Below, piece after piece: positions 23,761 through 31,607 of a stretch of DNA of 64,000 nucleotides. The notes beneath the pieces were generated by a model. The model was not told the origin of the DNA and ran no database searches. It saw nothing but the letters and a program-made list of their open reading frames with translations. The stretch is from contig JAWKSY010000018.1 in assembly GCA_041402125.1 (NCBI GenBank), positions 1 through 64,000 of the forward strand, written 5' to 3'. The DNA is from JAWKSY01 sp041402125. Lineage in GTDB: Bacteria; Planctomycetota; GCA-002687715; DRQF01. Both the position numbers and the translations under genes were made by a program. Every line of letters starts with the position of its first letter. The first letter of the stretch is position 1.

Positions 23761-25746
23761 TCACTCCAGCGGCGAGACGGTCAGGAACGCGACGAGGAGT
23801 CGTCGTTCCTCGGACGTCGTCGTCGACCCGAGCAGGTCCCCGATCAGCGGCAGCCCGTCGAGGACGGGCACGGAGCGACGCGTCCGGCCCCGGTTCGAGG
23901 TCTGCAGGCGACCGATCATCACCGTCGCTCCCGCGGGCACCGTCACCTCGGTCGCGAGCCGCCGCGCGCCGCGCGGCGGCGGCGCGAGCGGATCGGTCTG
24001 GTCGGCGGTGAACTCCTCGAGATCCACCCGCAGGGCGAGGCGCACCGCATCGTCGGCGTAGCGCAGCGGCGAGACGTCGAGCGCCATGTCCGCGCCGAAG
24101 TACTCGTTGAAGCGCTCCGTCGTCCGGAGATCGTCGAAGCCGAGCGGCGCGCCCGGCGCCGGATCCCGGCGGCTCGAGCGGCCGATGCGCTCGACGGTCG
24201 GAATCTGGCGGCCCGCCGCGATCCGCGCGTGGCCGAGCTCGTCCACGGTCGTCACGAGGGAGGTGACGAGGCGGCTCGACTCGGTCTGCTTCACGGCGTG
24301 CAGGAGGAGCGGCAGCCCCACCGACCCGCCGAGGACGCCGGTCACCAGCCCCGGGAGATCGAGGCGCGGCTCGCGGCGGAGGTCGCCGCCCGCACCCTGG
24401 TAGCTCGAGAGGCCGAAGGCCGTCGACACGAGGTGTCCCAGCGCCCCGCCGCCGACGTCGGCGACCTCGACGCCGAAGGTCTCGGCGTCCGTGTCGGAGA
24501 GGTCGAGGATCGCCACCTCGACGCGCAGGGGGACGAGCGGTCGATCGAGATCGACGACCGCGGCGTCGATCCACTCGAGCTGCGTCCGGGTGCCGTAGAC
24601 GATGATCGCGTTCTGCTCGGCGAGCGAGGCGATGCGCGGCGGGTCCTCCCCGCCCGGGCTCTCGCCGGCGCCGGTGCGCCGCGGCGTGGCGCGCGCCGTC
24701 CGACGGTCCGCCTCGTCGACCCGGCCCCGCCCCGGCTCGGGCCGCGCGCCCGACGCCCGCCCCGGTGACGCCGCACCCTCCTCCCCGCCTGATCCGGGCT
24801 CGTCGCGCGCGTCGCGGCCGTCCTCGGGATCGGGACGCTCGGGATCGAGTCCGAAGGCCCCGCGGAGGGAGGCGGCGAGTTCCTCGGCGTCGACGTGCCG
24901 AAGCCGGTAGGTCCGGAAGAGCGCCTCCGGCCGTCGCGCCTCGAGATCGAGGAGGGCCGCGATCTCGACGAGGCCGAGGACCTCGTCCTCGGTCCCGGCC
25001 ACGAGCACGGCGTTGCTCCTCCGGTCGAAGCTCACCGTGGGCCCGGTCGCGGCCGCCGCGCCCTCCACCGGCGCGACGAGGCGCGCCAGGGCCTCGCCGA
25101 GTTCGCCCGCGTCGTGGTGGAGGAGGCGCAGCGTCCCGAAGCGGCGCGGCGCCCCGCGCGCGCCCGAGTCCGCGATGCGGAGGACCTGCCCCATCCGCCA
25201 GGCGACCGCCGGCGCGTCCGCGACGACGACGCTCCGTCCGTCGGGACCCTCGACGATCGCGCCGGGCCGCGCGATCGCGAAGCGCGCGAGGAGACGGAGA
25301 GCGTCGGCGGGCGTGATGCCCCGCAGCGGAAACGTGACGACGACGCGCCCGGACTCCTCGCCGCGACAGGCGTCGAGTTCGCCGGGATCGAGCGTCCGCG
25401 CGCTCGCGGCCTCGAAGCCGGAGCCCTCGCGACGCTCCACGAGGTAGACGCCCGCCTCGGCGTCGAGCGGCGTCATCGCGTAGCCGGAACCGGCGAGGAC
25501 GGCGCGACTCCAGGCGAGAAGCCGCGCGCGCGGCACGCGGGCGCGACCCTGCAGGCCGAGCGGCTGGTCGGCGATCGAGGGCGGCGAGAGGCGGAAGGAG
25601 ATGCCTTCGCGCGCGGCGACGCGGTCGAGGAGGGCGCCGATCGTCGTGCCCTCGGCGGAGATCGCGATGTCCTGGAGCGAGCGCGCGGGGAGGAACGGCG
25701 TCAGGGCCGCGAGGCCGACGAGGGCGAGTCCGAGGCGAGCGAGCAT
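23761..25746 (-). CDS. secretin (GspD/PilQ-like outer membrane channel)
   Basis: The 661-residue protein has a signal peptide (LVGLAALTPFLPARS), a short N0-like domain, N-type repeats with VVVTFPLRGITPADALRLLARF and VSFDRRSNAVLVAGTEDEVLG, and the secretin core. Core features are ALRVEVAILDLSDTDAETFG-like sequence, FGLSSYQGAGG, and the closing block TVPAGATVMIGRLQTSNRG ... SVPVLDGLPLIGDLLGS. A disordered acidic/Gly-rich stretch of about 65 residues interrupts the N domains near residue 320. It would form the outer-membrane ring of a type II secretion or type IV pilus-like system. No other T2SS gene is visible nearby, so it is an orphan secretin here. It is divergent from the sensor kinase gene. 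Confidence 0.85.
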   Translation of the reverse strand: MLARLGLALVGLAALTPFLPARSLQDIAISAEGTTIGALLDRVAAREGISFRLSPPSIADQPLGLQGRARVPRARLLAWSRAVLAGSGYAMTPLDAEAGVYLVERREGSGFEAASARTLDPGELDACRGEESGRVVVTFPLRGITPADALRLLARFAIARPGAIVEGPDGRSVVVADAPAVAWRMGQVLRIADSGARGAPRRFGTLRLLHHDAGELGEALARLVAPVEGAAAATGPTVSFDRRSNAVLVAGTEDEVLGLVEIAALLDLEARRPEALFRTYRLRHVDAEELAASLRGAFGLDPERPDPEDGRDARDEPGSGGEEGAASPGRASGARPEPGRGRVDEADRRTARATPRRTGAGESPGGEDPPRIASLAEQNAIIVYGTRTQLEWIDAAVVDLDRPLVPLRVEVAILDLSDTDAETFGVEVADVGGGALGHLVSTAFGLSSYQGAGGDLRREPRLDLPGLVTGVLGGSVGLPLLLHAVKQTESSRLVTSLVTTVDELGHARIAAGRQIPTVERIGRSSRRDPAPGAPLGFDDLRTTERFNEYFGADMALDVSPLRYADDAVRLALRVDLEEFTADQTDPLAPPPRGARRLATEVTVPAGATVMIGRLQTSNRGRTRRSVPVLDGLPLIGDLLGSTTTSEERRLLVAFLTVSPLE

Positions 25747-25846
25747 GGGCGGTCCTCCGCGACCGGCCGCGACGCCGGTCCTCTCCGCTCCGCCGCTCGG
25801 ACGCCGGCGCTGGTCGCGACTTCCGCGAATCTCCGTCGGTCCCCGC

Positions 25847-25886
25847 TTGACAGCTTCTTGACACCGGAACCGACGCCGGAGATTAG
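25847..25886 (+). promoter_or_regulatory. promoter with 11-bp-phased direct repeats before the sensor kinase gene
   Basis: TTGACA occurs at 25847-25852 and again at 25858-25863, exactly 11 bp apart, the half-site spacing of PhoB/OmpR-type boxes (reverse complement TGTCAA, near CTGTCA). The second TTGACA is also a consensus -35, with GATTAG (25881-25886) 17 bp downstream as a weak -10. Transcription would then begin only a few bases before ATG 25896, which has no Shine-Dalgarno, so the message may be leaderless. Confidence 0.55.
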
Positions 25887-25895
25887 AGTCCGGTC

Positions 25896-27719
25896 ATGGG
25901 TTCCCGCCGCACCGCTCTCCTCGTCGCCGTCCTCCTGGTCTCGGCCGCGGGACTCCTCGTGGCCGGTCTGATCGGACTCGGCCGGGCCGCGGACGACGCC
26001 GCCCGCGCCGCGGACGCGGAGACGCTGCGCGCGGTGCGACTGACGGCCCGCGGGCTCGAAGAGCGACTCGTCGAGCCCGACTTCCTCGCCGCCCGCCCTC
26101 CGGAACGCCACATCACGCTCGTCAACGGCGGCGTCCGGTGGCCCGAGGCGCTCGCCGAGGCGCAGTCGGTCGAGGTCGCCTTCCACTGGCGCACGGAGAA
26201 CGCGCTGCGCGAGGCGGCCCGCGCGGAGCAGGTCGGCGGCGACCCGGCGGAAGCGCGAACGATCCTCGCCCGCGCGGCGTCGGAAGAGGACATCGGTCCG
26301 CGCGACCGCGCGCGCCTCGGGCTGGCGAGCGCCTTCATCGCGCTGCGCGCGGGCGACGGGGTCGAGGCGGAGCGCGAGCTCGACCGCAGCGGACCGAGCG
26401 CCGCGCGCGACGGCGAGCTCTCCCCCCTCGCGCTCGCCCTCGCGGCCGATCTCGGGCGCGAGTTCGGCGAGACCGAGGCGCGCGTCCTCGCCGCGCTTCC
26501 CGCCGAACGACGCCGCGCCCTCCTGGCCCGACTCGCCTCCGCGCCGCCGCCGGGCTTCTCCGAGGCGAACGCCCGCGCCGAGGTCCTCGTCGCGTGGCGC
26601 GGCCTTCACGACCGCGTCGCGACGCGGAGCTCCGAACTGCTCGCGCGCGACCGCCCGGCGATCCTCATCGACGGCGCGGATCTCCTGCTCTGGCGCCCCA
26701 CCGTCGAGAATGCGGGCGACGCCGTCCTCCTCTCCCCGGTCGAGGCCGCCAACGCCCTCGCCGCGGACGCCCGCGCCCGCGGCTTCGACCTCGCGGGGGG
26801 CGAGTTCGTCCTCGGCGACGCCGCCGGTCGCGGCGAGCGGAGCGCCGCGATCGCGCCCTCGCTGGCCCTCGTCGCTCCCGCGCGGCAGGATGCGCGCACG
26901 GGGACGGGCTGGATCGGCGGCGCCTTCGTCGCGCTCGGCCTGCTCTTCGTCGTCACGCTCTTCACCACGCTCCGCGCGCTTCGCCAGGAGGCGCGGGCGG
27001 CCGCGACCCGCGCCGACTTCACGACCTCCGTGACGCACGAGCTGAAGACGCCGCTCGCCTCGATCCGGCTCCTGGCCGAGATGCTCGAGGAGGACCGCGT
27101 CCCCGATCCCGAGCGCCGCCGCGAGTATTACCGCCGGCTTTCGGGCGAGGCGGCCCGGCTCGCGATGCTCGTCGAGAACGTCCTCGACCTCGGCCGCCTC
27201 GAGGGCGGCGAGCGCGCCTACGACCGCCGACCCGTCGCTCCCGACGAGGTGGTCGCGGAGACCCTCGATCTCTTCGCGCCCCTCGCCGAGCGGGAGGGTC
27301 TGCACATCGAACGCCGCCTCGAGGGCGCCGCCGCGAGCGCCGTCGCCGATCGCGGTGCCCTCGCGCAGGTCCTCCTGAACCTCCTCGACAACGCGCGCAA
27401 GTACGCCGCGGAGGGTCATCGCCTCGTCGTGCGCAGCTTCCGCGACGAGCGCGGCCACCGGCTCGAGGTGCGCGACTTCGGCCCCGGTCTGCCGCCCGAG
27501 GAGCGCACGCGCGTCTTCGACCGCTTCGTCCGCGGCGCCCGCGAGGGCCACGGGGCGACGCCCGGAGTCGGCCTCGGCCTCTATCTCTCGCGCCGCATCC
27601 TGCTCGATCACGGCGGCGATCTCGCCGCGGACGCCCCCGCCGACGGCGGCGCGGGCGCGATCTTCACCTGGACCCTCCCGGAGTCTCGCGATGACGCGGA
27701 TCCTGGTCGCCGAGGATGA
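25896..27719 (+). CDS. sensor histidine kinase
   Basis: The 607-residue kinase has a first membrane helix at residues 6-30, a roughly 310-residue extracytoplasmic region without a recognisable sensor fold, and a second helix (GGAFVALGLLFVVTLFTTL) near 345-365. The cytoplasmic part holds the H-box FTTSVTHELKTPLASIRLLA, N-box VLLNLLDNARKYA, G1 VRDFGPGLP, F-box RVFDRFVRGA and G2 GVGLGLYLSRRIL. There is no PAS or HAMP domain. The gene overlaps the response-regulator gene by 29 bp. The neighbouring PhoX gene and Pho-box-like repeats suggest a phosphate-responsive system, but the sensed signal is not visible. Confidence 0.9.
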   Translation: MGSRRTALLVAVLLVSAAGLLVAGLIGLGRAADDAARAADAETLRAVRLTARGLEERLVEPDFLAARPPERHITLVNGGVRWPEALAEAQSVEVAFHWRTENALREAARAEQVGGDPAEARTILARAASEEDIGPRDRARLGLASAFIALRAGDGVEAERELDRSGPSAARDGELSPLALALAADLGREFGETEARVLAALPAERRRALLARLASAPPPGFSEANARAEVLVAWRGLHDRVATRSSELLARDRPAILIDGADLLLWRPTVENAGDAVLLSPVEAANALAADARARGFDLAGGEFVLGDAAGRGERSAAIAPSLALVAPARQDARTGTGWIGGAFVALGLLFVVTLFTTLRALRQEARAAATRADFTTSVTHELKTPLASIRLLAEMLEEDRVPDPERRREYYRRLSGEAARLAMLVENVLDLGRLEGGERAYDRRPVAPDEVVAETLDLFAPLAEREGLHIERRLEGAAASAVADRGALAQVLLNLLDNARKYAAEGHRLVVRSFRDERGHRLEVRDFGPGLPPEERTRVFDRFVRGAREGHGATPGVGLGLYLSRRILLDHGGDLAADAPADGGAGAIFTWTLPESRDDADPGRRG

Positions 27720-28239
27720 CCCGACCCTGCGCATGGGTCTCGAGGACGCCCTGCGGGGCGAGGGCCACGAGGTCCTCGTCGCCGCGGACGGCGCGCGGGC
27801 CGAGGAGCTGCTCTACTCGCGGCACTTCGATCTCGTCGTCCTCGACCTGATGATGCCGCTGAAGGGCGGCCTCGAGGTTCTGCGCGACTTCCGCGCCCGC
27901 GGGCTCATGACGCCCGTCCTCGTGCTGACCGCGCGCAGCTCCGAGAACGACAAGGTCCTCGGCCTCGAGCTCGGCGCCGACGACTACGTCACGAAGCCCT
28001 TCGGCCTCCGCGAACTGCTCGCCCGCATCCGCGTCCTCCTCCGCCGCGAGGCCCCCCGCGTGGTCTCGCGCGAGCGATTCCTCGAGGAGATCTGGCGGGG
28101 CGGCGAGCACGTCACCAACCGGACCGTCGACACGCACGTCCTCAACCTCCGCCGCAAGATCGAACGCGACCCGAAGCGGCCGCGCCACCTGCTGACGGTC
28201 CACGGCGCCGGCTACCGCCTCGCGCCGGAGGGCGCTTGA
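27691..28239 (+). CDS. OmpR/PhoB-type response regulator with shortened output domain
   Basis: The receiver domain (residues 1-118) is complete: AEDD acidic pocket, phospho-acceptor Asp52 in VVLDLMMP, T80 and K102 (YVTKPFG). Normally a linker and a roughly 100-residue winged helix follow. Here LLRREAPRVVSRERFLEEIW comes at once, so the N-terminal beta-sheet and first helix of the DNA-binding domain (about 45-50 residues) are missing. The recognition helix and wing remain (NRTVDTHVLNLRRKIERD, TVHGAGYRL). Total length is 182 residues against the usual 220-235. The deletion is in frame. It is translationally coupled to the kinase gene and preceded by a GGAG. Confidence 0.88.
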   Translation: MTRILVAEDDPTLRMGLEDALRGEGHEVLVAADGARAEELLYSRHFDLVVLDLMMPLKGGLEVLRDFRARGLMTPVLVLTARSSENDKVLGLELGADDYVTKPFGLRELLARIRVLLRREAPRVVSRERFLEEIWRGGEHVTNRTVDTHVLNLRRKIERDPKRPRHLLTVHGAGYRLAPEGA

Positions 28240-28262
28240 CGATTTCCTGACATCGAGTTGAC
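28236..28262 (+). promoter_or_regulatory. three 11-bp-phased TTGAC-type repeats upstream of the HEAT-repeat gene
   Basis: TTGAC at 28236, CTGAC at 28247 and TTGAC at 28258 are spaced 11 and 11 bp. On the minus strand they read GTCAA/GTCAG, as in PhoB half-sites. The first overlaps the stop codon of the response regulator. The array lies 76 bp upstream of the likely ATG at 28338, a normal place for an activator site. No clear -10 can be picked in the GC-rich sequence downstream. Confidence 0.5.
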
Positions 28263-28337
28263 GGGCTCCGGACACGCCGGCGCCGCGCGGATCGACCATG
28301 AGGGAGACGGATGGACGACTCCCGCGAGGAACGAATC

Positions 28338-31280
28338 ATGAGAACGATGGCGATCGCATTCTGGCTGCTGACCGCGCTGCTCGCGCCCCTCGGCGCGCAG
28401 ACGAACGTGGACGAGGAGATCGCGCGCGCCGACTTCGCGCGCTCCGAGGAGATGGACCTGCGCGGCGCGCGCGACCTCTACGAGCGCCTGCGCGAGCGCC
28501 CCGATCTGGCGCCGGCCCAGATGTCGAAGATCTGGCTCGGCCTCGGACGCTGCCTGGCCCAGCTCGGCGAGACCGAGCGAGCGCGCCAGGCCTTCCAGAA
28601 CGCGGCGAAGGGTGAGGGCGAGGCGGCGAAGCAGGCGCAGGAGATCCTCGACGGCCGCTCGATCGACGTCGACCCGCGCTTCGTCGCCCGCGTCCGCAAG
28701 GCGCTCGACGACATGCGGACGGGTGAGGGCTCGACCGGCGCCGACGCGCGCAAGACGCTCGTCCTCCTCGGCCCGCCCGCGATCCCGCTCATCGTGGCCG
28801 AGACGAAGGTCCGCAGTGACGACTCGGGCTTCGTGCGCGACGTCGTCGGCGTGATGGCCGACATCGGCGGCGAGGCCGGAGCCGAGTTCTTCCGCGCCGC
28901 GGCGCGGAGCGACGACGCCTTCTACCGGCGTTCGGTGATCACCGGCGTCGAGGAGCGCTCGCGCAACTACAACGCGAAGGCCCTGCGCGGTCCGATCCTG
29001 CGCGACGCCATCTTCGCCTTCCTGGACGACGAGGACCCCTACGTCCGCGAGCAGGCGCTCGACTACGCCTTCGGGGCCGACGAGACGATGCCGCCGATCG
29101 CGATCGTCCTGCGCCTCCACGCGCGCTCCGACGCGACGCAGCGAGCGGCGCTCCTCGACCGGCTCTCGGGTCGGCGGGAGGTCGCGCGCGGAGCGGCCAT
29201 GGCCGGACAGGGTCCGTCCTGGATCCGCGAGATGCTCGTCCGCGGCGGGGACGACGCGGCGACCTTCGCCCGGACGCTCGAGTCGAACCTCGCCGGCGAC
29301 GACGCGGACGTGCGCGAGGCGAGCTTCGGCGTGGTCTCGGCCGCGACCGGCGCGCAGGTCCAGCTCGGTCGCTTCGGGCCGCTGCTCCTGCGTGCTCTCG
29401 CGGCGGAGGTCCGCCGCGGCAACCGCGTCGCTCCCTACGGACTCGGCCAGCGCGGCCTCCCGCTCGACACGACCGGCTGCTACACCGAGAATCCCGACGG
29501 GATCCTCGCTGCGCTGACCGAGCTCGCGGAGTCGCTCGGGAAGTCGAAGCTCACCCGTGAGTCGCACCAGGGCGCCCGCTGGACCTCCGGCTCGCCCTTG
29601 CAGGACCTCACGCGGAACCTCGCGAACCGCCTCATCCAGGTGCCGCTCGGCATCGATCGCATCGAGACGGTCTGCGGACTCGCCTCGCGAGGCTACTGCG
29701 ACCCCGAGGTCTACGGGAAGTGGGTGGACCGCCAGGTCCGCGAGGTCGCCGACGTCGACCGGACCCTGGACGCGGCCGCGGGGCTTCCGGCCGAGCAGGT
29801 CGTCTACCAGGCCTTCATGAACCTCGAGCCGAGCGAGGCCGCGCTCGGCCGCCTCGGGTCGCGGTTGGTCGAAGAGGTGGCGACGGCGCCGGCGCAGTTC
29901 CGCGACAGCGTGGTGTATCCGATGGCGAGGCTCCTGCTCGTGCGCGAGTCCGAGATCGCGACGCGGTACTTCCTCGCGGCGGTCGACCGACGCGCCGACT
30001 TCTATCCGGTGGTGTCCGCCCTCGTGTCGCTCGACGAGAAGACGAACACGGCGGCGCTCCGCGCGCTGCTCCTGAACGGCGGCGACTCGCCAACGGACGC
30101 CGAGGCCCGCAATCGCCTCCTTCACGCCCTGCTCTTCGCCGGGGATCTCGAAGCGGCACGGATGACCGGGCGCGCCTACGCCAAGGGCCTCGCGGCCGAC
30201 GAAGACCGCGGGGGAGGGCGGTACCTTCCGGTGCGGGGAATCGCGGCCCTCTCGCTCTGGTACTCGCCTAACCGCGGACGCGGAACCGGACGCCCCGGCG
30301 GCCGGGATGACGCGATCGGGGTGCCGGAGGACGTGATCGCGGTCGCGCTCGACGCGGCTCTCCGCGAGGGGGGCTCCTCCGCCTGGGAGGACGCGCTCGG
30401 CGTACTGTCGTCGCGGCACCTGGCGGGAATGTCGACCTACTTCACCAGCCGCGGCCCGAGCGAGGAGGTGCGCTCCATCATCGTCCGTCATCGAGCGCTG
30501 GCCCCGGAGGACCTCCGCGAGCGACTCGGATACGCTCTGGTCGGCCGCAACGAGGACTCCCCCGTCGTCGAGCCCGTCGCCGAGGATCTCCTCGCGCTCA
30601 CGGCGCCCGAGGCCCGGGCGCTCCGCCGCAACGCGGCCTTCTACTTCATGCGCCGCGGCCTCTGGAATCACCACGACCGCATCCTCGAGGTGATGAAGGC
30701 CGAGGACGGCAAGGACAACTCCTACGGCCGCGCGGCCCGGTACTGGCCTCGCGAACGCCTGGACGAGATCTCCTTCCTCCTCGCGAGCGAGGAGGCGGAT
30801 TCACGGCAGCACGCGGCCGAGGAGCTCGTCGAGCGACTCGGCGCGGGCGCGCTCGAACGCGTGCTCCCCCTCTTCGGGGATCCCGATCCCGGCGTCCGGC
30901 AGGCCATGGTCCGCAACGCGATCCGCATGCCCGACCGCCGCCTCATCCCGCCGCTCGTCGAGCGGCTCCTCGACGAGAACGAGAAGCTCCGCGAGGAGGC
31001 CCGCAAGACGCTCGAGCAGCTCCAGCTCTACTTCGACCAGAAGGACCGCTGGGAGAACTGGGGCGGGGCCGGCGCGCCGAACGCCTCGCAGGCCCTCGAC
31101 GCCCTCGTCCTCCAGGCCACGCGCGGGGAGACGAAGGAGATCCGGGTCCTCGCCGTCAACTCGCTGGGCAAGCTGGGCGACCCGAAGGCCCTGCCGACCC
31201 TGATCGAGATCGCGGCGGGAGAGGACTACACGCTCGCGAGCGCGGCGCGCGCCTCGATCGAGCGCATCAACCGGGACTAA
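28338..31280 (+). CDS. secreted TPR/HEAT-repeat protein
   Basis: ATG 28338 is chosen because it opens a signal peptide (FWLLTALLAPLGAQ) and follows AGGA at 8 nt; ATG 28311 would put nine charged residues in front. The 980-residue protein starts with a TPR-like segment (YERLRERPDLAPAQMSKIWL, GRCLAQLGETERARQAFQ). A long alpha-alpha solenoid follows, with HEAT-type units such as GPPAIPLIVAETKV, LASEEADSRQHAAEELVERL and VNSLGKLGDPKALPTLIEIA. No catalytic motif is present; it is probably a periplasmic scaffold. The phased repeats upstream suggest control by the adjacent two-component system. Its TAA is fused to the end of repeat copy B. Confidence 0.75.
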   Translation: MRTMAIAFWLLTALLAPLGAQTNVDEEIARADFARSEEMDLRGARDLYERLRERPDLAPAQMSKIWLGLGRCLAQLGETERARQAFQNAAKGEGEAAKQAQEILDGRSIDVDPRFVARVRKALDDMRTGEGSTGADARKTLVLLGPPAIPLIVAETKVRSDDSGFVRDVVGVMADIGGEAGAEFFRAAARSDDAFYRRSVITGVEERSRNYNAKALRGPILRDAIFAFLDDEDPYVREQALDYAFGADETMPPIAIVLRLHARSDATQRAALLDRLSGRREVARGAAMAGQGPSWIREMLVRGGDDAATFARTLESNLAGDDADVREASFGVVSAATGAQVQLGRFGPLLLRALAAEVRRGNRVAPYGLGQRGLPLDTTGCYTENPDGILAALTELAESLGKSKLTRESHQGARWTSGSPLQDLTRNLANRLIQVPLGIDRIETVCGLASRGYCDPEVYGKWVDRQVREVADVDRTLDAAAGLPAEQVVYQAFMNLEPSEAALGRLGSRLVEEVATAPAQFRDSVVYPMARLLLVRESEIATRYFLAAVDRRADFYPVVSALVSLDEKTNTAALRALLLNGGDSPTDAEARNRLLHALLFAGDLEAARMTGRAYAKGLAADEDRGGGRYLPVRGIAALSLWYSPNRGRGTGRPGGRDDAIGVPEDVIAVALDAALREGGSSAWEDALGVLSSRHLAGMSTYFTSRGPSEEVRSIIVRHRALAPEDLRERLGYALVGRNEDSPVVEPVAEDLLALTAPEARALRRNAAFYFMRRGLWNHHDRILEVMKAEDGKDNSYGRAARYWPRERLDEISFLLASEEADSRQHAAEELVERLGAGALERVLPLFGDPDPGVRQAMVRNAIRMPDRRLIPPLVERLLDENEKLREEARKTLEQLQLYFDQKDRWENWGGAGAPNASQALDALVLQATRGETKEIRVLAVNSLGKLGDPKALPTLIEIAAGEDYTLASAARASIERINRD

Positions 31281-31441
31281 GAGTCTGTGAAGATATCCCC
31301 GCTGGCTTCGACCGGCTGCAACGGTGCCGGGCTTCGTCATGCCTCCTCGCCGTATCTTTTATTGATACGCCTCGTCGGCCTTCCTCGCCCGACTCCGTTT
31401 CGCGCGGTCTCGGGCCGACGCGAGGATAAGTCACAGACTCT
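31280..31441. repeat. palindromic stop-codon-associated repeat, copy B (complete)
   Basis: The 162-bp element begins AGAGTCTGTGA (31280-31290) and ends with its exact reverse complement TCACAGACTCT (31431-31441). The whole unit is an imperfect palindrome folding about the central GTATC-TTTTATT-GATAC. The first A is the last base of the TAA stop of the HEAT-repeat gene. This copy has the best-preserved ends and defines the element. Confidence 0.9.
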
Positions 31442-31607
31442 GATCGGCGGCGCTCCGATCCGGACGGCGCCCCGCCCTCGGGCGGGGGCGCCGTTTCCTG
31501 CACCCGATCTTCACGCCCCGCCCGCGCGGTCTTTCGTCGCCGACTTGCTCCGCTCCGAGGGAATCCCACAATCGGGACATCCCTGGCCTCCCCGAGCCCC
31601 GACGACG
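31281..31607. other. intergenic region before phoX
   Basis: These 327 bp hold repeat copy B and the hairpin terminator, then about 110 bp of GC-rich leader. I looked for TTGAC-type phased repeats like those near the two-component system and found none. No small gene is evident. Confidence 0.5.
31466..31498 (+). terminator. GC-rich hairpin terminator
   Basis: GGCGCCCCGCCC (31466-31477) can pair with GGCGGGGGCGCC (31481-31492) with one bulged base, followed by GTTTCC. It lies after the HEAT-repeat gene and repeat B and before the phoX start, so it probably separates the two transcription units. The T-run is short. Confidence 0.5.
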
